Source: Kineococcus sp. TRM81007
GTDB taxonomy: Bacteria; Actinomycetota; Actinomycetes; Actinomycetales; Kineococcaceae
Assembly: GCF_022669155.1 (NCBI RefSeq)
Contig: NZ_JALBVB010000060.1
Coordinates: 136,254-184,528 of the forward strand
Length of the DNA: 48,275 nucleotides
Direction: 5' to 3'
The notes under the pieces are model-generated. The model saw nothing but the letters and a program-made list of their open reading frames with translations, did no database searches and was not told where the DNA came from. Positions 14,772 through 23,113 of the stretch are shown here, in pieces. Every line of letters begins with the position of its first letter. Within the stretch, counting starts at the first letter, position 1. The translations under genes were made by a program, and so were the position numbers.

Positions 14772-15755
14772 TCACAGGCCCACGGCCGCCATGAGCTGCT
14801 GCACCTCGCCGCGCGTGAGGCGGCGGTTCTTGCCGGGCTTGAGGTCGCCGAGGACGAGCGGGCCCATCTGGGTGCGCACGAGCTTCAGGACGGGGTAGCC
14901 CTCGGCGTCCAGCAGGCGGCGCACGACGTGCTTGCGGCCCTCGTGCAGGACGACCTCGACGAGCGCGTATCCGGGCTTCGAGTCCACCAGGCGGAAGGAG
15001 TCCACGGTGACGGGCCCGTCGTCCAGCTCCACGCCGGCGCGCAGGTTCTTGCCCAGGTCGCGCTTGACGGGCCCGCGGACCTCCGCGAGGTACGTCTTCT
15101 GCACGCCGAAGGAGGGGTGCTGCAGGCGGTGCGCGAGGGCGCCGTCGTTGGTGAGCAGGATCAGGCCCTCGGTGTCCAGGTCGAGGCGGCCGACGTGGAA
15201 GAGGCGCTCCTCGCGCGGGCCGACCATGTCGGCCAGGTTCAGGCGGTCCTGCTCGTCGAACATCGTGGAGACCACGCCCTTGGGCTTGTTCACCACGATG
15301 TAGACCATCTGGTCGTCGACGGAGAAGCGCAGGCCGTCGACGTGGACGACCTGGCGGGACGGGTCGATGCGCACCCCGAGCTCGGTGACGACCTGGTCGT
15401 CGACCGTGACGCGCCCGGCGGTGATCATGTCCTCGCAGGTGCGGCGCGACCCGGCGCCCGCCTGGGCGAGGAACTTCTGCAGGCGCACGCCCTCGGGGTC
15501 GTGCACGTCGCCGCCGCGGCGCGGCGGCGCGGGGCCGCGGCGAGGCGGTGCGGGAGCGGGCGTGATGTCGTCCGTCATGCGGCGCGCGGAGCCGCGGCCG
15601 GCGGAGCGCTTGCCGGGCTGGTCCCCGGCGCGCTTGCCGAACGGCTTGCCGCCGCCCTTGCCGCCGGCGGCCGGCCTGCCGCGGCCCTGGGCGGGCCGGC
15701 CGCCGGTGCCGCCCTGGCGGCGACTGCCGCCCCCTCGGGGCGCGGTGGGGCTCAT
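14772..15755 (-). CDS. rluB: rRNA pseudouridine synthase, RluB/RsuA family
   Basis: The 327-residue protein has a long basic Gly/Arg/Lys-rich N-terminal tail (about 1-85), an S4 RNA-binding domain (VRLQKFLAQAGAGSRR) and the catalytic domain with the aspartate in GRLDLDTEGLILLTNDG. The C-terminal part (LHEGRKHVVRRLLDAEGYPV) is typical. The likely target is a 23S rRNA uridine near the peptidyl-transferase centre. The disordered basic tail is common in actinobacterial homologues. Start ATG 15755 overlaps scpB as ATGA. Confidence 0.92.
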   Translation of the reverse strand: MSPTAPRGGGSRRQGGTGGRPAQGRGRPAAGGKGGGKPFGKRAGDQPGKRSAGRGSARRMTDDITPAPAPPRRGPAPPRRGGDVHDPEGVRLQKFLAQAGAGSRRTCEDMITAGRVTVDDQVVTELGVRIDPSRQVVHVDGLRFSVDDQMVYIVVNKPKGVVSTMFDEQDRLNLADMVGPREERLFHVGRLDLDTEGLILLTNDGALAHRLQHPSFGVQKTYLAEVRGPVKRDLGKNLRAGVELDDGPVTVDSFRLVDSKPGYALVEVVLHEGRKHVVRRLLDAEGYPVLKLVRTQMGPLVLGDLKPGKNRRLTRGEVQQLMAAVGL

Positions 15756-16669
15756 CGTGGTTCCTCCTGCTGGTCGTCGGGCGCCGCGGGGGCCTCCGGC
15801 TCGGCCGGGGCCGCCGGCACCGCGTCGTCCGCGGCGCTCGCGCGCTCGGGCCCATCATCCCCCACCGCGGGCGGCTCGCCGACCGCGCCGGCCACGGGCT
15901 CGTCGGTGGACCCGCCGGCGGAGTCCCGGGTGGACCCACCGGCGGGATCCCCGGTGGGCTCACCCGCGGGACCGCCCACGGGCACGGCCACCGCGTCCGC
16001 CACCGCCCCCGCGAGCGCCGCACCCGGTTCGGCGGCCAGCACCTCGCGCGGCTCCAGGTCCTCGGGGTCGACGTCCTCGGGCAGGAACGGCGCCAGCGGC
16101 GGCAGGTCCTCGAGCCGCTCGAGGCCCATGCGCTGCAGGAACTCCCCGGTGGTGCGGTAGAGGGTCGCTCCGCTGGTGGCCTCCACCCCGGCCTCGGCGA
16201 CCAGGCCGCGGGTGAGCAGGGTGCGCATGACGCCGTCGACGGACACCCCGCGCACGGCGGACACGCGCGCCCGGCTGACGGGCTGGCGGTAGGCGACGAT
16301 CGCCAGGGTCTCCAGGGCGGCCTGGGTCAGCTTGGCGGTCTGCCCGTCCAGCAGGAACGCCTCCACCACGTCGGCGTGCTCGGGGCGGGAGTACACCCGC
16401 CAGCCGCCCCCGGACTCGCGCAGCTCGAAGCCGCGCCCGGCCTCGGCGTACTCCCCGGCCAGCTCGCGCAGCAGCAGGTCCACCTCGTCGGGCGACTCGC
16501 CGGTGGCCCGGGCCAGCGCCTCGGCGCCCACCGGCTCGTCGGCGACCATGAGCACCGCCTCGATCGCCGCGCGCACCCGCCGGCCGGGGTCGTCCCCGGT
16601 CCCGCTCGCCGGGTCCTCCGCGAGGTCCCCCGCGAGGTCCTCGACCGCTTCCTGCACGTGCTCGCTCAC
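15752..16669 (-). CDS. scpB: Segregation and condensation protein B
   Basis: The 305-residue protein carries the paired winged-helix ScpB core (about 30-200; IEAVLMVADEPVGAEALA, TKLTQAALETLAIVAYRQPV-like segment, SGATLYRTTGEFLQRMGL). It forms the SMC-ScpA-ScpB condensin that organises the chromosome. The C-terminal ~100 residues are acidic and Ala/Pro/Gly-rich with repeats such as DPAGGSTRDSAGGSTDEP, probably disordered. GTG 16669 overlaps scpA as GTGA. Length exceeds the usual ~200 residues only because of this tail. Confidence 0.94.
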   Translation of the reverse strand: MSEHVQEAVEDLAGDLAEDPASGTGDDPGRRVRAAIEAVLMVADEPVGAEALARATGESPDEVDLLLRELAGEYAEAGRGFELRESGGGWRVYSRPEHADVVEAFLLDGQTAKLTQAALETLAIVAYRQPVSRARVSAVRGVSVDGVMRTLLTRGLVAEAGVEATSGATLYRTTGEFLQRMGLERLEDLPPLAPFLPEDVDPEDLEPREVLAAEPGAALAGAVADAVAVPVGGPAGEPTGDPAGGSTRDSAGGSTDEPVAGAVGEPPAVGDDGPERASAADDAVPAAPAEPEAPAAPDDQQEEPR

Positions 16670-17580
16670 CGCTCTCCCCCCGGCGCGGCGTCCGCGCCCT
16701 CGAACTCGTCGACACCCGCCAGCACGGCGGCGGCCCCCGCCGCGCCGTCCGCGGCCGCGGCGTCCCAGCGGACGGTCAGCGGCCCCAGCGCCTCCGGCTG
16801 CTCCAGGCGCACCCGCCGCTCGCGGAACAGCTCCAGCACCGCCAGGAACCGGGCGACGACCACCAGGGTGCCCAGCTCCCCCTCGCCGGCGTCGGCGGCG
16901 ATCTCGGTGAAGGTCATGCTGCCGCTGCGGCGCAGCCGCTCCACGACGAGCGCGGCCTGCTCGCGCACGCTGACGGCGCTGGCGTGCAGGTGGTCCAGCC
17001 CCACGGCGGGGACGGGCCTGGGCGTCAGGGCGCGCGCGGCGACCGCCGCGAACTGCTCGGGGCTGACGGTCAGGACCAGGTCCGGCAGCAGCCTCTCGAA
17101 GCGGGGCTCGACGGCGACCGCGCGCGGCACCCGCCGCGACTCGCGCGCGAACCGCTCGGCGAGCACGGCGGCCACCTGCTTGTAGGCGCGGTACTGCAGC
17201 AGGCGGGCGAACAGCAGGTCGCGCGCCTCCAGCAGCGCCAGGTCCTCGGGGTCCTCCACCTCCGCGGCCGGCAGCAGGCGGGCGGCCTTCAGGTCCAGCA
17301 GCGTGGCGGCCACGACGAGGAACTCGCTGGCCTCGTCCAGGTCCCAGTCACCCTCACCCGCCGAGGCGGCGCGCAGGTGCGCGATGAAGTCGTCGGTCAC
17401 CCGGGCCAGCGCCACCTCGGTGACGTCGAGCTGGTGCTTGGTGATCAGGCCGAGCAGGAGGTCGAAGGGGCCGGCGAAGTTCTCCAGCCGCACCTCGAAA
17501 CCGGTGCGGCCGCCGGCGGGGTCGGTGCCGCCCGTGCCCGCGGGCACGGGCTCACGGGGAGGGGCAGCCACGTGCCCCAC
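16666..17580 (-). CDS. scpA: Segregation and condensation protein A
   Basis: The 304-residue kleisin has the N-terminal SMC-binding helix region FEVRLENFAGPFDLLLGLI, the middle DVTEVALARVTDDFI and EFLVVAATLLDLKAARLLP, and a C-terminal winged helix (LGTLVVVARFLAVLELFRE). GTG 17580 is the first start; GTG 17571 is an alternative. In most actinobacteria the parA-like gene sits directly upstream. Here the upstream neighbour is the Tad locus, so scpA must be transcribed from its own promoter or from the end of that locus. Confidence 0.94.
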   Translation of the reverse strand: MGHVAAPPREPVPAGTGGTDPAGGRTGFEVRLENFAGPFDLLLGLITKHQLDVTEVALARVTDDFIAHLRAASAGEGDWDLDEASEFLVVAATLLDLKAARLLPAAEVEDPEDLALLEARDLLFARLLQYRAYKQVAAVLAERFARESRRVPRAVAVEPRFERLLPDLVLTVSPEQFAAVAARALTPRPVPAVGLDHLHASAVSVREQAALVVERLRRSGSMTFTEIAADAGEGELGTLVVVARFLAVLELFRERRVRLEQPEALGPLTVRWDAAAADGAAGAAAVLAGVDEFEGADAAPGGER

Positions 17581-17665
17581 CGTACCGAGCCGGCCGGCGT
17601 CACGGGATCGGCGCGGCCGTCGCCGTCGCCGTCGGCACCGACACGCCGCCCAGGACGTGACCGCC

Positions 17666-19597
17666 TCACAGGAGGCTCAGGCGGGCGATGCGCTCCAGGT
17701 CCTCGACGGTGGCCGTGAAGGCCCGGCCCCGGACCCCGAGAACACCGAGGTCGACCGAACCGTCCGCCCCGCAGCGGAACCGCCAGGACGCCGTGGGCAC
17801 GTCCCCGACGACGACGGCGGCCAGCTCGGTGTCCCCGGAACCCACCAGGCGTTCCAGCCGGGCGGTCTCACCGGCGTCGGGCGGCCCGGACAGGACGACG
17901 ACGTGCGGCCGCGGGCGGCCGACCCGGCGGCTGCGGCGAGCGGCCAGCACGCCGTCGACGCCCAGGGCCCGGGCGGCACGCCGCCGCTCGGCCGCCTCGG
18001 CCTCCAGCCGACCCAGCAGACCGGCCAGCGATCCCACGTCCTCGACGAGTCCCGGGTGCAGGCCGGCGTGCCGGGACGCGAAACCCACCAGGTGCAGGTG
18101 CACCCCGTCGGACCAGGGGTTGAGGACGAGCTCGGCCGCCATCGACAGGGCCAGCGCGCGCGCGACCCCCTCGTCCCCGCCGAGGGCCACGAGGCCGGGA
18201 GCCGACTCCAGGTCCACGAGGAGGTCCTCCTCACCCACCCGTGCCACGTCCGCCAGCGCCGGGTACGGTGCGCGGCCGGACTCGTGGGGAGCGGGCAGGG
18301 TGGCAGCGCGCCCCAGGTCCTCGCGGCGGACCTCGAGCCGTGTCCCCGTGCCCGTGAAGGGGGCGGGTGGCCTCGGGCCCCCGGGGACGTCCGCCAGGTG
18401 CAGGACGAGACGGTCGGCGCCGAGACCGACGGCGAGCACCTCCGGCAGCGGTGTCCCCTGCTCGCCGGCGGCAGCGGCGAGCCGGCGCAGCGCGCGGTCG
18501 AGGAACGCTCCCCGCCCGGGGTCGTCCAGACCGCGTTCGGGCGGCGCGAGGGGCCCGACGGGCCGGGTGCGGCGCGTGGCGGTCAGCAGGCCGACCGCGA
18601 CCAGGCCCGCGCTCAGGGCACCGCGCTGCAGGAGGTCGTCGCCGGCGGCGGGCGGCACCCCAGGCACCTCGAACACCCCGGGCACCTCGGACACCTCGGC
18701 CCGGGCAGCGGGCCGCTCCGCGTCGGGGCCCCCGGCGGGTGCGGTCAGGACCGGTCGCACCGGGACGTGCTGCGCGGCGTCGCCGGGAAGCAGCAGCACC
18801 CACCCCGGGCGGATGAGGTCGGCGTCCACCAGCCGTGAACCGTCCGGCTGAGCCCTGTCCACGTTGAGGTCGAAGATCTCGCGGTAGCGCAGCGGGTCGC
18901 CGAGCGTGCGCTCGGCGATGTCCCACAGGCAGTCGTGGTGGCGACCCGCGGGCGGCTGGACCACGTAGGTGACCGGGCCCGCTGCGGCCGCCGCGGACCG
19001 CCCCGCCCAGGCAGCGTCGGGCGCAGCGGCAGCGGCCGGGGCGGCTGCTCGCGCGGCGCCGGCCTCGCCCTCACCGGACACCGGCGGGGTGCGCGGCACC
19101 TCCTGCGCGCCGGTGAGCGCCACCGCGCCGAGCGCCCCGGTGGACGGCGACGGCACGGTCCCGGGCACCCACACCGCACCCGCCGCCAGGAGCAGCACCG
19201 CCCCCACGAGCCGCTGGGCGAGGACCTGCTGACCGCTGCCGAAGCGGGCGCGGGCGCTCACCCCGCCGCGCACCCAGGCGCGGACCTCCGCGAGCACGCA
19301 GGCGGTGAAGTGCGCCCACGTCAGCCACAGCACCACCGCGAGGACGTCGAGCACGACCGTGCCGCTCAACTGGGCGTCCAGCCAGCTGCGCGCGGGGAGG
19401 GTCGAGGGCAGCGGGTTGCCCACGAGCGCGACCAGCGCCCACGGGACGCCGACGACCACGGCGAGCAGGACGACCGCCGCGGCGGCGCCGCGCAGCACCT
19501 CCAGGCGCCGGGCTGCCGGGGTGGGGCCGCGTCGGGGCAGGCGGGCGGGCACCCGCTGCCCGGTGCGGTCCGGGCGGTCGAGGGTGGGGGTGGGCAT
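17666..19597 (-). CDS. LysM-domain membrane protein of the Tad locus
   Basis: The 643-residue protein has hydrophobic segments at about 38-60, 80-100 and 130-150, an Ala/Pro linker, then one LysM-like domain (about 208-275: VTYVVQPPAGRHHDCLWDI and EIFDLNVDRAQ) likely outside the membrane. A further hydrophobic segment near 345 precedes a long cytoplasmic-type C-terminus. Homologues in actinobacterial Tad loci often end in a transcriptional-activator (BTAD) domain; I see no such domain here. It might anchor the pilus machine to peptidoglycan, which is inference. Start ATG 19597 has a GAGGTGA ribosome binding site. Confidence 0.75.
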   Translation of the reverse strand: MPTPTLDRPDRTGQRVPARLPRRGPTPAARRLEVLRGAAAAVVLLAVVVGVPWALVALVGNPLPSTLPARSWLDAQLSGTVVLDVLAVVLWLTWAHFTACVLAEVRAWVRGGVSARARFGSGQQVLAQRLVGAVLLLAAGAVWVPGTVPSPSTGALGAVALTGAQEVPRTPPVSGEGEAGAARAAAPAAAAAPDAAWAGRSAAAAAGPVTYVVQPPAGRHHDCLWDIAERTLGDPLRYREIFDLNVDRAQPDGSRLVDADLIRPGWVLLLPGDAAQHVPVRPVLTAPAGGPDAERPAARAEVSEVPGVFEVPGVPPAAGDDLLQRGALSAGLVAVGLLTATRRTRPVGPLAPPERGLDDPGRGAFLDRALRRLAAAAGEQGTPLPEVLAVGLGADRLVLHLADVPGGPRPPAPFTGTGTRLEVRREDLGRAATLPAPHESGRAPYPALADVARVGEEDLLVDLESAPGLVALGGDEGVARALALSMAAELVLNPWSDGVHLHLVGFASRHAGLHPGLVEDVGSLAGLLGRLEAEAAERRRAARALGVDGVLAARRSRRVGRPRPHVVVLSGPPDAGETARLERLVGSGDTELAAVVVGDVPTASWRFRCGADGSVDLGVLGVRGRAFTATVEDLERIARLSLL

Positions 19598-19629
19598 CGG
19601 TCACCTCACGGTGGTGCGGTAGGGGTTCG

Positions 19630-20919
19630 TCACGAGGTTCGTCCTGCGCCTCCGGACGGGGGCAGCGGCACGACGAGGGTCTGCACCTCGGTCACCTGGA
19701 TCCCCGTCTCGGTGGGCAGGTCGACCTCCCGGTAGGTCTGCCAGGTGGCTCCGGCGTCCTCGCTGATCTCGATGCGCCAGGTCTCCAGGGCCGTGACGCG
19801 GAAGGTGTCCCCACCGCCGTGGAAGTCCCGGCCGCTGGAGGTGCGGCGGTAGGTGTACGAGCACACCTCGGCACCGGTGCGCCTGGTGGCGCCCGGCGCC
19901 AGTTCCGCTCCCCCGCCCTCGCAGGTCACCGGTTCCGCACCCGGCAGCGGCCACACCCGCAGACGCACCACGACGGCACGCATGCGGGTGTCACCGGTGC
20001 CCACGACGGCCGGGTTCTCGGTCGACCCGCGCGAGAACGCGACGGTCTGCCCGACCCGTGGCCTGGTGGACGGCGACGTGCGGACCCCGGACGTCTTGAT
20101 GCGCCCGCTGCGCTCGTGCACCAGGTCCGCGTACGCCTGCTGCCCGGGGGTGAGTTCCGTCCACAACGGGTACCGGTCGGTGGAGTCCAGGTGGACCAGG
20201 ACGGTTCTCGGCACGATCCGCATGCCCCAGGACGGGATCCCGGTACGGGGGTCCGCAGGGGGCTCGATGCAGTGCTGCACCAGTTCCACCGGTGGTGGTG
20301 GCGGGGGTGGTGGGGGCGTGGTCGGCACCGGGGTGGACCCGGGTTCCGGGGTCGCGGCGGGTCCCGCGGTGGCGGTGGGTCCCCCCGTGGGAGCGGGTTC
20401 CCCCGTGGGGGTGGGCGCCGGTTCCGGGGTGGGGTCCGCGGTGGGTCCAGGCACCGCCGACGTCGTCGGGGTGGGCGCCGGGCCCGCACCCGTCCGCGGC
20501 GGTTCCACCGCGGCCCCGGGCGCCGCGAGGAGCAGGGACGCCGGCGCGACGACGGTGCCCGGGACCCTCGCCGAGGTGGTCGTGGGACCGGCGTCGTCGG
20601 GGGACCTCAACCAGCAGGTCGGGGGTTCCGCACCGCGCAGCAGGTCGCCGAAGCTGGCGGAACGTCGCGACCCGGCGCACCTGAGCCCGTAGCTGCCGCC
20701 ACCGTTGAAACCGCTGCCCGCGCTGGCGTACGTCAGGCAGTTGCCGTGCGCGCTCACGCCCACCGGCGTCGGCGACGCCATCGGTCGCGCGGCCCCCGCC
20801 TCGGCCGCCACGGCCGCGGTGGGCGCGAGGAGCAGCGGCGCCAGCACGGGCAGCAGGGCGGCCCGCACCAGCACCGCACGACGCCCACGAGCACCGGGCG
20901 CGGACCCGCCCGCCCGCAT
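19630..20919 (-). CDS. Secreted protein with Pro/Thr-rich stalk, unknown function (Tad locus)
   Basis: The 429-residue protein begins with an Arg-rich N-region and hydrophobic core ending near AVAAEA (about 18-42), a signal peptide. A region with GNCLTYASAGSGFNGGG follows, then about 90 residues of Pro/Thr/Gly repeats including nine consecutive prolines, and a C-terminal domain of about 200 residues with several Cys residues and repeated short strand patterns. I do not recognise the domain. Its position between the TadG/lipoprotein genes and the LysM gene, with a one-base overlap, suggests an exported part of the pilus or its surface anchor. Confidence 0.72.
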   Translation of the reverse strand: MRAGGSAPGARGRRAVLVRAALLPVLAPLLLAPTAAVAAEAGAARPMASPTPVGVSAHGNCLTYASAGSGFNGGGSYGLRCAGSRRSASFGDLLRGAEPPTCWLRSPDDAGPTTTSARVPGTVVAPASLLLAAPGAAVEPPRTGAGPAPTPTTSAVPGPTADPTPEPAPTPTGEPAPTGGPTATAGPAATPEPGSTPVPTTPPPPPPPPPVELVQHCIEPPADPRTGIPSWGMRIVPRTVLVHLDSTDRYPLWTELTPGQQAYADLVHERSGRIKTSGVRTSPSTRPRVGQTVAFSRGSTENPAVVGTGDTRMRAVVVRLRVWPLPGAEPVTCEGGGAELAPGATRRTGAEVCSYTYRRTSSGRDFHGGGDTFRVTALETWRIEISEDAGATWQTYREVDLPTETGIQVTEVQTLVVPLPPSGGAGRTS

Positions 20920-21506
20920 CAGAACCGCTCCACGACGACGTCGCCGGCGGTGCACGCCCCGCTGGTGGAGGCGACGTCGTCGACCAGCCAGCGACCGTCC
21001 ACGCGCAGCACCACGGCGGTGGCCGTGGAGTAGCGGGCGGTGTTGACGGGTTCCCCGTCGGCGCGGTCCACCTGCCAGCCGCGGTCCTGCAGGCACAGCT
21101 GCAGCACCACGCGGTCCTGCCCCTCCCGGGTGCTGCCGAGCACACCCACCGGGTACGGGCCGGGCATCTCGTCGCCGAGGTTCTGCGCGAGCAGGGGCAC
21201 CGCCCACTCCAGCGCCGCCGTGGTCAGCGTCGCCCTCAGCGCGGGCAGGCGCGCGGGGTCGGCGACGCGCGCGTTGACGGCCAGCGCCTGCTCGCGCAGG
21301 TACACGCGCACGGCGACGGCGGCCGGGTCGCCGTCCCAGGGTCCCGCCGCGGCCGGCGAGGACGCGGTACCGGGGACGGGGCCCGGCGCGGCGACGGCGG
21401 GCGTGCCCGCCGGTGCCGGCGGGGCCACGTCGGAGGCCTGGTCCGAGCAGCCGGTGGTGAGCACCAGCCCGGCGGCCGCGACGAGCGCGGCGGTGGTCCT
21501 GGTCAC
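20919..21506 (-). CDS. Putative lipoprotein of the Tad locus
   Basis: The 195-residue protein starts VTRTTAALVAAAGLVLTTGC, a clear lipoprotein signal with Cys20 as the lipidated residue, followed by an Ala/Pro-rich linker and a folded domain (about 60-195) with conserved-looking VDDVASTSGAC near the end. The fold resembles small secreted NTF2-like or DUF-type domains, but I cannot name it. GTG 21506 overlaps the TadG-like gene as GTGA, and the stop overlaps the next gene by one base, so it is a committed member of the pilus operon. Confidence 0.75.
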   Translation of the reverse strand: MTRTTAALVAAAGLVLTTGCSDQASDVAPPAPAGTPAVAAPGPVPGTASSPAAAGPWDGDPAAVAVRVYLREQALAVNARVADPARLPALRATLTTAALEWAVPLLAQNLGDEMPGPYPVGVLGSTREGQDRVVLQLCLQDRGWQVDRADGEPVNTARYSTATAVVLRVDGRWLVDDVASTSGACTAGDVVVERF

Positions 21507-21982
21507 GTGGCGTCCTCCTGGTCGGTCCCCTCGAACGGGCGGGCTCGGGCGTCGCCCGCGGCGTGCAGCTCGCGGACCCCGACGATGCCGAGCAGCGTCG
21601 TCGGCAGCACCACCTCGACGTGGGTCGTCACGACGATCCGGCGACCGTACGGGTCGCCCTGCCCGGTGATCCCGGTGAAGCACGCGCCCGGTCCGGTGAT
21701 CGGTGCCCCGGCCGCCACCGCGTCCCGGCAGTACGCGTCCACGCGCTCGCGCACCTGCGCGTCCGGCAGCAGGACCAGGTCCTGCGCGTCCACGTCGACG
21801 GCCGCGGCGCCGGCGCGGGCGGCCTCCTCGGCGTAGGCGACGGCACGGGCGCGGGCCGCCAGCTGCCGGGAGGCGTCCAGCACCAGCCCGGCCAGCAGCA
21901 GCAGCACCAGCGCCAGCACGGGCACGGCCGGGGCGATGGAACCCTCCTCCTCGTGCCCCACCGCGAGGCGCGGGCGCTTCAC
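21503..21982 (-). CDS. TadG-like pilus-associated protein
   Basis: The 159-residue protein has a short N-terminus HEEEGSIAPAVP followed by one membrane helix VLALVLLLLAGLVLDA and then SRQLAARARAVAYAEEAARAGAAAVD, the pattern of Flp-pilus-assembly TadG/TadE minor pilins (Glu before the helix, Ala-rich helix after). Two Cys residues (AYCRD, GACF) may form a disulfide outside the cell. GTG 21982 overlaps the preceding tadE-like gene as GTGA. Confidence 0.8.
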   Translation of the reverse strand: MKRPRLAVGHEEEGSIAPAVPVLALVLLLLAGLVLDASRQLAARARAVAYAEEAARAGAAAVDVDAQDLVLLPDAQVRERVDAYCRDAVAAGAPITGPGACFTGITGQGDPYGRRIVVTTHVEVVLPTTLLGIVGVRELHAAGDARARPFEGTDQEDAT

Positions 21983-22392
21983 CGCACCCCCCGGTTGGGG
22001 TCCAGGGGGCTGGAGAAGGAACTGCTCACCGTGACGTGGCCGGGGGCGCCCGGCAGTCCCAGGTCCGCCAGGGCGTACCGGCACCGGGCGGTGACGGTCA
22101 CCGGGGTTCCCGGCTCGAACCGGGCCAGCGGCTCCACGGCGAGGGTCTCGGCGCACTCCCCCTCGCCGACGGCGGCGCGGACGACCTCCTCGGCGCGCGA
22201 GCGGGCGTCGTCCGCCGAGCGCGCCTGGGTGGCGCTGCGCGCTGCGTCGCGCACCCCGGAGTCCAGGGTCGCCGAGACCAGCCCGGCGCGCCCGTACGCG
22301 AGCAGGAGCGCGACGAGCAGCAGCACGGCGGGGGCGACGAGGGTGAACTCCAGCGCGAGGCTGCCGGCCTCGCGCTCCTGCCTCCCGTTCAC
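21979..22392 (-). CDS. TadE-like minor pilin
   Basis: The 137-residue protein has the classic TadE/prepilin N-terminus: REAGSLALEFTLVAPAVLLL with a Glu at the fifth position of the hydrophobic helix (SLALEF), cleaved before or near it by a TadV-type peptidase in related systems. The extracytoplasmic part has two Cys residues (GECAE, ARCRY) that probably pair. GTG 22392 overlaps the previous tadE-like gene as GTGA. Confidence 0.85.
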   Translation of the reverse strand: MNGRQEREAGSLALEFTLVAPAVLLLVALLLAYGRAGLVSATLDSGVRDAARSATQARSADDARSRAEEVVRAAVGEGECAETLAVEPLARFEPGTPVTVTARCRYALADLGLPGAPGHVTVSSSFSSPLDPNRGVR

Positions 22393-22847
22393 CCCTCGCT
22401 CCCGAACAGCTCGCGCGGCCCGGCGGCGCTCTGGGTGGTGCTCAGGTCCAGCCCCGGCACCAGGCTGATGACGCGGCCGCTGACGCTCACCCGCACGCGC
22501 CGGCCGTCGGCCGACCAGGTGGTGCGCACCCCGGGGTCCAGCAGCGCCTCGCGCCCCACCGTGGTGGCGAACTGCCGGACGTGCTCCTCGACGCCTCCCT
22601 GCCCGGCGGCCACGGCCTGCTCGTCGGCCAGCAGCCGCAACTGCGAAACTCCCTCGCGGGCCGACTGCAGCGCGACGGAGCGCCCGTAGGCCCACAGGCC
22701 CGCCTGGATGCCGAAGAACACCAGCAGCAGGAACACGGGCGCCAGGAACGCCGTCTCCAGCGCCGCGCTGCCGCCGTCGCGCCCGGCGGAGCGGCCGCGC
22801 TTCAGCCCACACCCGCGCAAGCCGTACCGACCGCCACCGTGGAGCAC
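22389..22847 (-). CDS. TadE-like minor pilin (first copy), start uncertain
   Basis: The protein contains RDGGSAALETAFLAPVFLLL, the TadE-type prepilin helix with Glu in position five, then YGRSVALQSAREGVSQLRLL. GTG 22847 gives 152 residues but overlaps flp by 46 bases. TTG 22820 is an alternative. A CTG at 22805 would overlap the flp stop as CTGA, in the same way almost all neighbours overlap as GTGA, and would give 138 residues, the same size as the next TadE-like protein. The coding assignment is firm; the start is not. Confidence 0.8.
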   Translation of the reverse strand: MLHGGGRYGLRGCGLKRGRSAGRDGGSAALETAFLAPVFLLLVFFGIQAGLWAYGRSVALQSAREGVSQLRLLADEQAVAAGQGGVEEHVRQFATTVGREALLDPGVRTTWSADGRRVRVSVSGRVISLVPGLDLSTTQSAAGPRELFGSEG

Positions 22848-23038
22848 TCCTCCAGCGCCTCGCTCTTGGTCCTCACGATGTTGTAGACCACCCCGCCGAT
22901 CACGGAGGCGGCCACCACGACGACGGCTGCGATGATCGCCCACTCCAGGGCGGAGGCGCCGGCGTCGCGGCCCTGCGCCGCGGCGCGCCGGGCACGTGCG
23001 GACAGCAGCCGCGCCAGGCGCGAGATCGATGGGGACAT
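22802..23038 (-). CDS. flp: Flp-type major pilin
   Basis: The 78-residue protein is a Flp/TadE-type pilin precursor. It has a basic N-terminus, then GASALEWAIIAAVVVVAASVIGGVVYNI, quoted here only as its key parts GASALEW (Glu at helix position five) and the following Val/Ala-rich helix, and a short C-terminus with two Cys residues (EECS, TACAG). The pilin polymerises into a thin adhesive fibre after export by TadA/B/C. ATG 23038 follows an AAGGG ribosome binding site. It is separated from tadC by 75 bp that contain a hairpin, unlike other genes of the operon, in keeping with higher expression of the major subunit. Confidence 0.88.
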   Translation of the reverse strand: MSPSISRLARLLSARARRAAAQGRDAGASALEWAIIAAVVVVAASVIGGVVYNIVRTKSEALEECSTVAVGTACAGVG

Positions 23039-23059
23039 CGGTTTTCCCTTCGGTCGGGT

Positions 23060-23085
23060 GCGTGCGGCGCGAGACGGCCGCACGC
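23060..23085 (-). promoter_or_regulatory. Intercistronic hairpin between tadC and flp
   Basis: GCGTGCGGC (23060-23068) and GCCGCACGC (23077-23085) form a perfect 9-bp stem with an 8-nt loop in the only sizeable gap of the Tad operon. Such hairpins upstream of major pilin genes can stabilise a processed downstream mRNA or reduce read-through; either role is inference here. Confidence 0.5.
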
Positions 23086-23113
23086 GGGTCCTGGGAGCGC
23101 GCGGGGGTTCCCG

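Noticed and set aside
20290-20345. Proline-run-coding GGTGG tract as a CRISPR-like or regulatory repeat
   Set aside because: It is simple low-complexity coding for the Pro-rich stalk of the secreted protein, without spacer structure.
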